DNA from: an uncultured Clostridium sp.
Lineage (GTDB): Bacteria > Bacillota > Clostridia > Clostridiales > Clostridiaceae
Direction: 5' to 3'
Assembly (NCBI RefSeq): GCF_934754915.1
Contig: NZ_CAKVKB010000086.1
Coordinates: 1 to 14,589, forward strand
Length of the DNA: 14,589 nt
A program made the position numbers and the translations under genes. Below the pieces are notes generated by a model. It had not been told where the DNA came from. It ran no database searches and worked only from the letters and a program-made list of their open reading frames with translations. Shown here piece by piece: positions 1 to 6,883 of the stretch. Numbering within the stretch: position 1 is the first letter of the stretch; each line of letters begins with the position of its first letter.

Positions 1-72
1 TAAAAAATTATAATGGTAAAACACGAATTAAAAACCAATGGTAAATTTTCTTAAATTAATGCACAAGTCAAG

Positions 73-178
73 TTAATAATATATATTTCAATTAATAATG
101 CACGATGGACAATTGACAATGAATGGTGAAATCTTTTCAAGATTTCTTTAATATTATGTAGTTTTATTATTAGAATGT
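73..178 (+). repeat. Degenerate intergenic repeat, copy A
   Basis: This AT-rich block lies upstream of the NUDIX gene and aligns by eye with 965-1060 (same orientation) and with the reverse complement of 8738-8848. Shared landmarks in order are an ATATATATT run, CAATTAA, GGACAATTGACAAT, a GAAA spacer, AAGATTTCTTTAAT, and ATTATGTA followed by TTTTATTATT. No open reading frame is conserved across the copies, so it looks like a non-coding dispersed repeat. The first 60 bases of the window contain related fragments (ATTAATGCAC), so the element may start further left. Confidence 0.6.
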
Positions 179-305
179 ATATATTATAAAAGTATATATC
201 ACCAAATTAAAATCTAAATGAAACATACAAAATGCAAGATTTGAAACATAAAACAATAATTACAACATATGTGTAAAATCATTTAAAATCAAGGAGGAAA
301 GCTTT

Positions 306-902
306 ATGCAAAATGATAATCTTCTGCACTATCCTGACTATGACTGGATTCAAGAAATAATTGATTATGTTCCATATAATGAACAGGAAAAACAAGATAA
401 AAAACTTATTTTAAAATGCATAAATCAATATGATGATATTCTATTTCGTGAAAATCCTATTGCTCATATTACAAGTTCAGGATATATAGTCAACAGAAAC
501 CGTACAAAAGTTCTTATGATATACCACAATATATATAATTCATGGTCATGGACTGGAGGACATGCAGATGGAGACAAGGATCTCATACATGTTGCTGTAA
601 AAGAAGCTGTTGAAGAAACTGGAATCAAAAATTTCAAAGTACTTTCTAATAAAATATTATCTTTAGATGTTCTTACTGTAAATGGACATATAAAAAATAA
701 CAAATATGTGTCAAGTCATCTTCATCTTTCCGTATCATATCTTCTTGAAGCTGACGAACATGAAGAACTTATTGTAAAAGAAGATGAAAATAGCGGTGTA
801 ATGTGGATTCCAATAAATGAAATAGATAAATATTCAACTGAACCTTATATGATAAAATTATATAAAAAATTTAATACTAAAATTTTAAAGCATACACTAT
901 AG
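306..902 (+). CDS. NUDIX hydrolase family protein
   Basis: NUDIX enzymes cut nucleoside diphosphates linked to another group, using Mg2+ bound by the helix of the Nudix box. Here the box runs from about residue 85 to 107: it starts GHADGDK and ends KEAVEETGI, so the key E-x-x-EE metal ligands are kept, while the first consensus Glu and the Arg of REUxEE are both Lys. Before it lies WSWTGGH, the usual strand entering the box. The protein is 198 aa, longer than a minimal ~150-aa NUDIX domain, because of a ~50-residue N-terminal segment rich in Tyr and Asp. The ATG is preceded by AGGAGG at 292-297 (8-nt spacing), so the start is secure. It stands alone between two intergenic repeat copies. The substrate cannot be told from sequence. 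Confidence 0.9.
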   Translation: MQNDNLLHYPDYDWIQEIIDYVPYNEQEKQDKKLILKCINQYDDILFRENPIAHITSSGYIVNRNRTKVLMIYHNIYNSWSWTGGHADGDKDLIHVAVKEAVEETGIKNFKVLSNKILSLDVLTVNGHIKNNKYVSSHLHLSVSYLLEADEHEELIVKEDENSGVMWIPINEIDKYSTEPYMIKLYKKFNTKILKHTL

Positions 903-964
903 AAATATAATCTTTTTAATATTATTAGTCATATTTTTAGTTCAAAATTTGTACAAAACAAATA

Positions 965-1060
965 TTAATTTTAATATATATTACAATTAACAATTGGCAA
1001 TAAGAGAAGAAACTTTGAAAAGATTTCTTTAATTATTATGTAATTTTATTATTGAAACAT
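965..1060 (+). repeat. Degenerate intergenic repeat, copy B
   Basis: Second copy of the repeat at 73-178, in the same orientation. It shares AAGATTTCTTTAAT and ATTATGTA(A/G)TTTTATTATT with copy A, and TTTTAATATATATTACAATTAACAA-type sequence with inverted copy C at 8738-8848. The left end is itself a small palindrome (ATATTAA-TT-TTAATAT, 962-977). The central part differs most between copies. Copies A and B flank the NUDIX gene as direct repeats. Confidence 0.6.
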
Positions 1061-1092
1061 ATATGTATAAACTTAGATATTATTAATAAAAT

Positions 1093-1130
1093 TATAATAG
1101 AGACGCTTTATATTAAGCGCCCCTATTATA
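1093..1130 (-). terminator. Intrinsic terminator of the Cys-rich gene
   Basis: Read on the minus strand this is a 16-bp stem (TATAATAGGGGCGCTT pairing with AAGCGTCTCTATTATA) with a 6-nt loop, followed by ATTTTATT. Two positions that would be A/C mismatches on the plus strand become G·U pairs on the minus strand, which fixes the transcript orientation. It lies 48 bp after the stop of the minus-strand gene ending at 1178. Confidence 0.8.
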
Positions 1131-1177
1131 TCATAACAAGATTACTCTATAACTACTACCTTATTAAGACCCAGAGT

Positions 1178-1486
1178 CTAAATGAAGAATCCTGGATATC
1201 CATATCCTCCAAATCCTCCGCCGAAGCCCCATCCGCCACAGCAGAAGAATAAAATCAAGATAATCCAGATCCACCAGCAGCCTCCAAATCCGCCAAATCC
1301 ATTACCATAGCCATTTCCATATCCAAAACCATTATTGTATCCATTGTTACAGCAGCATTGATTGCTGCAGCAGCATGAAGGCTGACATTGACAACAGCAT
1401 GATTGAGGACAGCAGCATTTATTACAACAACATTTGTTGCAGCAGCACCTATTACAGCAGCAGCAGTCACCAGATTTTTTTGACAT
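1178..1486 (-). CDS. Cysteine-rich, glycine-rich small protein (possible spore-envelope protein)
   Basis: A 102-residue protein with three zones: a basic MSKKSGD start; residues ~8-46 made of repeated CCC or CCCC clusters separated by NR, NK, PQS, QPS and SNQ; then NG/YG/GFG repeats around a very hydrophobic WWIWIILILFF core ending CCGGWGFGGGFGGYGYPGFFI. About a quarter of all residues are Cys (26 by my count). The ATG at 1486 has AGGAG at 1496-1500 (9-nt spacing); the in-frame TTG at 1495 directly abuts that site and is not the likely start. Cys-rich proteins of this general look are known from clostridial exosporium and spore coat, where disulfides cross-link the layer; that role is inferred from composition only. 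Metal binding is the alternative. No convincing promoter was seen upstream. Confidence 0.8.
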   Translation of the reverse strand: MSKKSGDCCCCNRCCCNKCCCNKCCCPQSCCCQCQPSCCCSNQCCCNNGYNNGFGYGNGYGNGFGGFGGCWWIWIILILFFCCGGWGFGGGFGGYGYPGFFI

Positions 1487-1564
1487 GTTTATCAACTCCT
1501 ATTCATTTGTTAATATATACTATTCATAGAAGCTGATTTTTGTTCTTATAATTATTTTTGTAAT

Positions 1565-1615
1565 ATGGATACCTTATTTATTAATTTGCAGCAATTAATA
1601 ATAAATTTTATCCAT
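1565..1615. repeat. Nested inverted repeat between permease and Cys-rich gene
   Basis: Outer arms ATGGATA (1565-1571) and TATCCAT (1609-1615) enclose inner arms TTATTAATT (1578-1586) and AATTAATAA (1593-1601), with a TGCAGC loop. It could fold as a hairpin with one internal loop in RNA from either strand. No T-run follows on the minus strand, so a normal terminator is not supported. It may mark the end of the ytr-like operon or the leader of the Cys-rich gene. Confidence 0.4.
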
Positions 1616-1661
1616 TTCATGAATATTAGTAGAAAATATGCCATCCTTTTTTCTATTTTAT

Positions 1662-2732
1662 TTATTCAATACTCTTTACAATCTTATTTACAATTTTATA
1701 TACAATTATACTAATAAAAATAGTAATAACAATATCAAGGCTCATATATTTAAAGAGATTCATTCCTTCAAAAGGTGGATATTCATGTATGCCAACAATA
1801 TTTTTAAGATTAGATTCCACAAGTATATATGATAAAATGGTTCCTATTCCAAGAGAAATAAAAACAGTAATTATTTTTTCATTTAATTTGGATGTAAAAA
1901 TCTTTGTATTGCTTTCAAGTTTAAAGTTTTTTTGAATGAAAATATATATAGCAAATAATATTATTGCAAATATGAATACCAATAATATTTCTTTTATAAA
2001 AATACTTGTTGAAAAATTTAATGTACCCTCATATCCAGAAATGTAATTAGGAATATTAAAACGTCCAATATTTAAACTATAATAAATTCTATCTGATATA
2101 ATATCCAAAACACTCTTGTCATTACCAACATATATATAATCAAGTATTGTAAAGAATTTTCTAGCTATAGACATAAAAGAAATTGGAATTAAAGTTATCA
2201 TACATACTAATCCTATAAAAACATTTGAAAACATTGAATCTATTATAAGTAAAACAAGTATTCCTGTTATTCCTAAAACAAATATTCTTAAAACATCTAC
2301 AAAAGTCATTGTAAAAAATCCATCAGCAATTGTCATAAGATTATAATATCTTATATATGCCATAAAATTCAGATAAAGATATTCTAAAATGAACACTCCA
2401 AGAGTAACCATAAGGCATATGAATTCATTAAATTTTATCTGTATCTTTGTATATGGAGCTTTTGTAAGAAACATATTATTGCTTATTTTACTCATTCCAT
2501 GAGATGCAAAATGAATTAATATAAATATGATTCCCAATATAAAAAATTCATCAATACCTGATATTTTGAAAGTATTCAAGAACTCATAAGAAAGCTCATT
2601 TGATAATTGATTCATTGCACTTAAAATACTACCCCAATAGGAAACTCCCCAGATAATAATCCCTAAAAATATCATCATCTTTGCAGAATTGAACCAATGA
2701 TACATTAAACCTTTATTTAAATATTTTTTCAT
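1662..2732 (-). CDS. ABC-2-type transporter membrane protein of ytr-like operon
   Basis: A 356-aa integral membrane protein with roughly eight hydrophobic segments (about residues 19-38, 62-80, 100-120, 146-168, 171-191, 254-274, 290-310 and 336-352) and a larger polar stretch around 192-250. It has no ATPase motifs and should form the channel part of an exporter driven by the ATPase encoded immediately upstream. The start chosen is ATG 2732, because AAGGAGG at 2742-2748 sits 9 nt before it; the in-frame TTG at 2753 lies upstream of that site. The gene begins 4 bp after the ATPase stop, so the two are translationally linked. ABC-2 permeases of YtrC/YtrD or bacitracin-exporter type are the closest family by context; the transported molecule is unknown. 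Confidence 0.82.
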   Translation of the reverse strand: MKKYLNKGLMYHWFNSAKMMIFLGIIIWGVSYWGSILSAMNQLSNELSYEFLNTFKISGIDEFFILGIIFILIHFASHGMSKISNNMFLTKAPYTKIQIKFNEFICLMVTLGVFILEYLYLNFMAYIRYYNLMTIADGFFTMTFVDVLRIFVLGITGILVLLIIDSMFSNVFIGLVCMITLIPISFMSIARKFFTILDYIYVGNDKSVLDIISDRIYYSLNIGRFNIPNYISGYEGTLNFSTSIFIKEILLVFIFAIILFAIYIFIQKNFKLESNTKIFTSKLNEKIITVFISLGIGTILSYILVESNLKNIVGIHEYPPFEGMNLFKYMSLDIVITIFISIIVYKIVNKIVKSIE

Positions 2733-2736
2733 CACA

Positions 2737-3612
2737 CTAATCCTCCTTGTCAACCTTATATATGAATATATCTTCCAGGCTCAGATCAATTTCTTCAATA
2801 AATAAAGGTTTGAATTTTTTAAGATTATCTAAGAATTCTTCATCATACTCATCAGTTATAATTGTAAAAACTCTTCCCACCTTTGAAATATTAAATATTC
2901 CTTTAAGATTAAGATCTTCTTCATAAACCGGCTCATCAAATGCCACTTGGATTTTCTTTATTTTATTCTTCATATTTTCAACAGAATTTTCATAAGACAC
3001 TATTCCATTATCTAATATTGCAACATCGTCGCATATTCTTTCAAGCTCATTAAGATGATGTGAACTTATGATTATAGTAGTCTTATTTTCATAAACTTCA
3101 TCAGCAAATATCTTTAAAAGTTTATTTTTTAATATTGCATCAAGCCCAGAAGTCGGTTCATCAAGAACAAGATATTTTGCATGAATTGAAAAAGCCAGCA
3201 TTATTGAAAGCCTCATTTTCATTCCCTTAGAAAGTTGAAATATAAATCTTTTTTCTGGTATCTTAAAAATTTTATTAAGTTCATTATATTTCTTCTCATC
3301 AAAATTAGGATATGAATATTTATAAAATTTCAATATTTCATTTACCCTGAATCCTGTCTGCATTATATTTTCATCAGCTACATATCCTATCAACTCCTTT
3401 ACCTTTGGATTGTCATAAACATCTTCTCCATCATAAGTCACTTTTCCCTCAGTAACCTGATAAATTCCAGTAAGACATCTTAAAAGAGTTGTTTTTCCTA
3501 CACCATTAGGACCTATTATTCCATATATCTTTCCCTCTGAAATCTTAAGATTAATATCTTTAAGTATTTTTTTCCCATCTATTTCAAATGAAACATTATT
3601 AACCTCTATCAT
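2737..3612 (-). CDS. ABC transporter ATP-binding protein (YtrB-like)
   Basis: All ATPase motifs are present (numbering from the upstream ATG at 3618): Walker A GPNGVGKTT at 36-44, a signature LSKGM at 129-133, Walker B YLVLDE at 149-154 followed by the SGLD D-loop, and an H-loop SSHH at 185-188. The signature is LSKGM rather than LSGGQ, as is usual in ABC-2 exporters of this class. The C-terminal ~80 residues are an accessory region. At ~291 aa the length fits single-domain YtrB-like ATPases. Of two ATGs, 3612 is preferred because GGGGG lies 9 nt before it; it is only 3 nt from ATG 3618. The start overlaps the GntR gene. It should power the membrane protein encoded by the next gene. Confidence 0.9.
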   Translation of the reverse strand: MIEVNNVSFEIDGKKILKDINLKISEGKIYGIIGPNGVGKTTLLRCLTGIYQVTEGKVTYDGEDVYDNPKVKELIGYVADENIMQTGFRVNEILKFYKYSYPNFDEKKYNELNKIFKIPEKRFIFQLSKGMKMRLSIMLAFSIHAKYLVLDEPTSGLDAILKNKLLKIFADEVYENKTTIIISSHHLNELERICDDVAILDNGIVSYENSVENMKNKIKKIQVAFDEPVYEEDLNLKGIFNISKVGRVFTIITDEYDEEFLDNLKKFKPLFIEEIDLSLEDIFIYKVDKED

Positions 3613-3994
3613 TTTCATTTACCCCCAGTTCTGAAAAAATCTCAAGAACCAAATTTACAAAATCATCTTTTGATATTCCTCCATAATTTGCTTCTAATAT
3701 TATTTTTTTAAGTTCCCCCTGAATATATTCCATCTTTTTTTCATCAACCTTCCCCTTAAAGTTATCTGTAACAAAAGTACCTCTTCCTCTCAATGTTTCA
3801 ATTATGCCTTCTCTTTCTAATTCTCCATATGCTTTGCTTATTGTATTTGGATTTATTGTTAATATAGAAGACATTTCTCTCACTGAAGGAAGCTTATCGT
3901 TTGGTTTTAATGCTCCTTTTAATATTAGCTCCTTTATTCCAAGCTCTATCTGTTCATATATAGGAGTACTACTCCTAGGATCTATTTTAAGCAT
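3599..3994 (-). CDS. ytrA: GntR-family transcriptional regulator, YtrA subfamily
   Basis: The protein opens IDPRSSTPIYEQIELGIKEL, the typical YtrA-subfamily entry, followed by a winged helix (LPSVREMSSILTINPNTISKAYGELEREG, about residues 35-67) and a RGRGTFV wing. Only ~55 residues follow, the short dimerisation tail that separates YtrA from long FadR/HutC types; total length is 131 aa. Of two ATGs, 3994 is preferred: GAGG lies 9 nt before it, while ATG 4000 is too close. It overlaps the upstream gene by 8 bp and the downstream ATPase gene by 14 bp. A matching YtrA operator lies at the operon promoter (4815-4839), so auto-repression is likely. In B. subtilis the relative answers to certain cell-wall antibiotics; the signal here is unknown. 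Confidence 0.92.
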   Translation of the reverse strand: MLKIDPRSSTPIYEQIELGIKELILKGALKPNDKLPSVREMSSILTINPNTISKAYGELEREGIIETLRGRGTFVTDNFKGKVDEKKMEYIQGELKKIILEANYGGISKDDFVNLVLEIFSELGVNENDRG

Positions 3995-4682
3995 CGCCAT
4001 CTACCTCTTCATCAGTTGTTAATTCATCCTTAATTTCAGCTTCATCAATATCTTCATAAAATTTATCTGTATCTGGCTTCTGTATGCTTCCATCATGAAA
4101 CATATTACTATCAATATCAGCACTCAGTCTTGCGTAATCTGGAGCATACCCTTCATCAAAAAAGTTAAAAAAGTCAATAACATATCCTTCTCCCTCATCT
4201 ATAAAGACAGCATCTATTATTGTTGCACTTTTGTCTTCATTAATATCTTCTTTAATTTCATAATTGTAAGGATCCGTAAACTCATATGAATATTTTTTCA
4301 CTTTAAGTCTGACTGGTTCTTCTTTAGTAACAGGTCTGGCTTTTGTAAAATTATTCCTTAGCTTTTCGTAATAATTCAACATACTATCTTTTGTTTTTTC
4401 ATCCATTTCTATAACTTCCTCGATACTGATTTTGGCAAACTGAAATTGTGAATCAGTAATTCGCTTCCTTTGTGAAAGACATTCAAGGAAATCATCTGTT
4501 TCTTTCATGGCAAATCTTTCATTTGCTGCTAATATTGGTTTTTCATTTAAAACATCCAATATCTGTTGAGTACTTGTAAAGTTTTCTTTTTTCTCATAAA
4601 CCTTCTTCTGATTTAAAGGTCCTAAAAACGCACTGAAAACCACAAAACCTCCAATTAAAATTACCAATGTGGATTTTTTCAT
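3987..4682 (-). CDS. Unrecognised membrane-anchored protein, first gene of ytr-like operon
   Basis: I do not recognise this 231-aa protein. It begins MKKSTLVILIGGFVVFSAFL, one membrane anchor or uncleaved signal; there is no Cys lipobox. The rest is hydrophilic: a Lys/Glu-rich probable helical part (residues ~28-115), a middle with alternating strands (SYEFTDPYNYEIKED, then an EGYVIDFFNFFDEGYAPDY segment at ~165-185) and a very acidic tail ending DEEVDGDA. By topology most of it should lie outside the membrane. The ATG at 4682 has AGGAGG with 7-nt spacing. It is the first gene after the YtrA-type operator and overlaps the regulator gene by 8 bp, so it is co-regulated with the ABC system. A sensor or accessory subunit is a guess from position. 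Confidence 0.8.
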   Translation of the reverse strand: MKKSTLVILIGGFVVFSAFLGPLNQKKVYEKKENFTSTQQILDVLNEKPILAANERFAMKETDDFLECLSQRKRITDSQFQFAKISIEEVIEMDEKTKDSMLNYYEKLRNNFTKARPVTKEEPVRLKVKKYSYEFTDPYNYEIKEDINEDKSATIIDAVFIDEGEGYVIDFFNFFDEGYAPDYARLSADIDSNMFHDGSIQKPDTDKFYEDIDEAEIKDELTTDEEVDGDA

Positions 4683-4756
4683 ATCTTTCCCTCCTAATTG
4701 TATTTACTATGCTTTGTACTTCCGACCTTATTAATATCTTTCCCATGATATTCAGA

Positions 4757-4787
4757 AATTTTGATTAAGCTGCTTTTAATCAAAATT
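4757..4787 (-). repeat. Perfect 12-bp stem-loop in the ytr-like operon leader
   Basis: AATTTTGATTAA (4757-4768) and TTAATCAAAATT (4776-4787) are perfect inverted arms around a 7-nt loop. It lies in the inferred 5' untranslated mRNA, between the predicted transcription start near 4836 and the ATG at 4682. On the minus strand the stem is followed by TCTGAAT, not a U-run, so it is not a standard terminator; a stabilising or regulatory leader hairpin is possible. Confidence 0.55.
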
Positions 4788-4814
4788 ATTCTGCTATATT
4801 GTCATACTGTACAT

Positions 4815-4839
4815 AGTGTACTAATTGACCTAGTACACT
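4815..4839. promoter_or_regulatory. YtrA-type operator
   Basis: AGTGTA at 4815-4820 and TACACT at 4834-4839 are separated by exactly 13 bp, the arrangement known for the B. subtilis YtrA repressor site. The arms extend to a perfect 9-bp repeat (AGTGTACTA / TAGTACACT). On the minus strand the site starts 3 bp after the -10 box and covers the expected transcription start, so bound repressor would block transcription. A YtrA-type regulator is encoded in the operon it controls. Confidence 0.85.
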
Positions 4840-4842
4840 TAG

Positions 4843-4871
4843 ATTTTATAACACTCTCATCCTTAAGTCAA
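4843..4871 (-). promoter_or_regulatory. Sigma-A-type promoter of the ytr-like operon
   Basis: On the minus strand, -35 TTGACT (4866-4871) and -10 TAAAAT (4843-4848) are 17 bp apart, each one mismatch from consensus. The YtrA-type operator follows at once. The leader to the first ATG (4682) would be about 150 nt. Confidence 0.8.
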
Positions 4872-5028
4872 TATTTATTTTATTTTCATCTATAATTTTA
4901 TCTATATTGTAACTTCTAACAGTATATTTCTTAATTTACAGACTAATTATCATATAATATATGAAAGTACTGCTATCATAATCTATAAAAAAGGAATATT
5001 ACAGCTGACTTTTGCTCAACTATAACAA

Positions 5029-5067
5029 AAAAGCTGAACTCTGTAACTTTTTCAGAATTCAGCTTTA
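5029..5067 (-). terminator. Intrinsic terminator of the yjeM-like gene
   Basis: The minus strand reads AAAGCTGAATTCTG, a 9-nt loop, CAGAGTTCAGCTTT and then TTTGTT: a 14-bp stem in which one pair is G·U on the minus strand and a mismatch on the plus strand. It begins about 12 bp after the stop of the transporter gene. Confidence 0.85.
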
Positions 5068-5078
5068 AAAATCATTTT

Positions 5079-6566
5079 CTACTTTCTATCTCCAAAATAC
5101 AAGATAATTAATGCCACAGCTGTAAATATTACAGGTCCCGCAATCATTGCAATAGTTGAGATAACATCACCTTTAAGTGCTGGCTCTATTATGGTAAACA
5201 CATTTGCAAATCCTACTGTTGCTGTAACCACTACTGCTGCTGTCATTGCAAATGCTTTACTCTTATAAACTTCAAAAGGTTTTATTATATCATCTTTTCT
5301 TTTAAATGAAATAAATGCTATTGATAAGAATAAATATGGTATTGTCATTGCAACATTAGTCATCAATACAAGCATTTCAAAGAAGGCTTTTGCATTTTTT
5401 CCACCCATTGCTATTAAAAGTACCATAATTCCTACTATTATAGTCTGCACAAACATTGCATTTGATGGCATTCCATTTTTATCAATCTTTGAGAACTTCT
5501 CTGGCCATAATTTTTGTGGTGTTCCTTCAATTAACTGCTTTAATGGTGAGTATGATAATGTGAAAAATGCACCTGTTAACGCAAGGAACATTGATAGTCC
5601 TACAAATCGTGCAACCCAGTTACCAATTTGAACCGCTGCTCTAGTACTCAGCCCCATAGATGTTCCTAAAGTATAACCAAAATTATTCATGACTACATAG
5701 GCAACATTTGCCATATTAACATTATCAGCTGATAATGTTGTCTCCCAATTTGTAAAAACTCCAACACAAAATATTCCAATTGCATAACCGATTGAAATTA
5801 CTATTGCAGCTATTGCAACTCCTTTGGGAAATGTTTTTTCTGCATTTTCAGTCTGATCAACAAGACCACCTACTGCTTCAATTCCTCCAAATGCAAAAAT
5901 TGCAAATACAAGAAATGAAAGTATTGAAATCACACTCTGATAAGATGGATTAGGTGAATTTACAAATGACATCACACTATCAACAGGCTGTGCTAAAACT
6001 CCTTTATTTAATACAATAACAATTACAGCTCCTGCTATTAAAACAACATTAAGAAGAGCACATGCAATGCCTCCAACAGATGTTATTTTTGTTATTTTGC
6101 TCATACCCCTTTTAGATATTATAAATACTAATGTAACCCATATTGCTCCTAAAATTCCAAGGCATTGAGTTGAATTTAACCCTAAAAAACTTAACTCTGA
6201 TGTTCTATCAACTCCAAAAATCATATTAGATAAAGGAATCCATATACTTGAACATATATTTATCATCCATATAACATAAGACGCATACCACATAAATAGT
6301 CCTATAAATGCATATCTAGGTCCTACACTTTTTTCCATCCATGAATAAATTCCTCCTTTTTCCTCCTTAAACGCAGCACCATATTCAGCCATCATAAATG
6401 CATATGGAAGAAAGAAGGTTATTGCTCCAAGAATAAACCACGGAATTGCACCATATCCCATAAGATAAAATGATCTTGGCATATTAGCAAAACCAAATAC
6501 TGATGTAAAAATCATAAGAATCAATGTCACTAATGTAAGTTTCTTTTGTTTTTCACTATTTCCCAT
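5079..6566 (-). CDS. yjeM: APC-superfamily amino-acid transporter, YjeM-like
   Basis: A 495-aa multi-pass membrane protein with about 12 hydrophobic segments. It strongly resembles E. coli YjeM as I recall it: LILMIFTSVFGFAN near the N-terminus, MMAEYGAAF-EE-GGIYSWM, the SVGPR-AFIG motif, FAIFAFGGIEAVGGLVD-TEN, FTLSYSPLK-LI-GTP and FANVFTII near the end. The FGGIEAVGG stretch is the usual APC region around the broken helix. YjeM is an uncharacterised inner-membrane transporter, so the substrate is open; amino acid or amine transport is the family expectation. AAGGAG sits 8 nt before the ATG. It has its own promoter and terminator, so it appears monocistronic. Confidence 0.92.
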   Translation of the reverse strand: MGNSEKQKKLTLVTLILMIFTSVFGFANMPRSFYLMGYGAIPWFILGAITFFLPYAFMMAEYGAAFKEEKGGIYSWMEKSVGPRYAFIGLFMWYASYVIWMINICSSIWIPLSNMIFGVDRTSELSFLGLNSTQCLGILGAIWVTLVFIISKRGMSKITKITSVGGIACALLNVVLIAGAVIVIVLNKGVLAQPVDSVMSFVNSPNPSYQSVISILSFLVFAIFAFGGIEAVGGLVDQTENAEKTFPKGVAIAAIVISIGYAIGIFCVGVFTNWETTLSADNVNMANVAYVVMNNFGYTLGTSMGLSTRAAVQIGNWVARFVGLSMFLALTGAFFTLSYSPLKQLIEGTPQKLWPEKFSKIDKNGMPSNAMFVQTIIVGIMVLLIAMGGKNAKAFFEMLVLMTNVAMTIPYLFLSIAFISFKRKDDIIKPFEVYKSKAFAMTAAVVVTATVGFANVFTIIEPALKGDVISTIAMIAGPVIFTAVALIILYFGDRK

Positions 6567-6606
6567 TTTATTTTCTCCTTCGTTATTCAGTTTTTAATAT
6601 GTTAGT

Positions 6607-6635
6607 ATGATACTATCGTTCTTTTTCTAAATCAA
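6607..6635 (-). promoter_or_regulatory. Predicted promoter of yjeM-like gene with overlapping palindrome
   Basis: On the minus strand, -35 TTGATT (6630-6635) and -10 TATCAT (6607-6612) are 17 bp apart. The -10 lies inside the palindrome TAGTAT-G-ATACTA (6603-6615), a possible repressor site. A competing -10-like TGTTATAAA lies further upstream, without a good -35. Confidence 0.5.
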
Positions 6636-6839
6636 ATCGTTTTTTATAACACATTTGTATATTAGAATAAATAATTCTGATAGTTATTTATTTTTTTTAA
6701 TACTTTAATATTATTTCTTTATTATTTTTACCCGTTTTTCTTTTTATTATTATATTGTATCAAGTCTCATTAAAAAGATTTTTATAAAATTTTTATTTTC
6801 TTTTTTAAGAATTTTCAGAAAATTATTTCTGCATAATAA
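6636..6839. other. Very T-rich non-coding stretch upstream of yjeM-like gene
   Basis: The gap between the two flanking genes (6567-6883) holds only the promoter/palindrome near 6603-6635, a terminator at 6840-6870 and this AT-only stretch. Apart from a short hairpin (CAGAAA-atta-TTTCTG, 6816-6831) I see no gene, RNA motif or repeat in it. Confidence 0.5.
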
Positions 6840-6870
6840 AAATGCCGTGAACTCTATAATTCATGACATT
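6840..6870 (-). terminator. Intrinsic terminator of the P-loop kinase-like gene
   Basis: Minus strand: AATGTCATGAA, a short loop, TTCACGGCATT and then TTTATT. The stem has one G·U pair and one mismatch. It is 14 bp after the stop codon. Confidence 0.7.
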
Positions 6871-6883
6871 AATCATACTTATT

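Noticed and set aside
1052..1252. 66-codon open frame on the plus strand
   Set aside because: It overlaps the terminator and the antisense of the Cys-rich gene and lacks a ribosome site.
1255..1470. Ala/Val-rich frame on the minus strand inside the Cys-rich gene
   Set aside because: It is the shifted frame of the TGC/TGT repeats; the Cys frame has the ribosome site and terminator.
1178..1486. Reading the CAG/CAA-rich plus strand here as a triplet-repeat element
   Set aside because: The pattern is fully explained by runs of Cys codons (TGC/TGT) on the minus strand.
1501..1560. Sporulation sigma-factor promoter upstream of the Cys-rich gene
   Set aside because: No -35/-10 pair fitting the sigma-E, -G or -K consensus with correct spacing could be placed, although the spore role remains possible.
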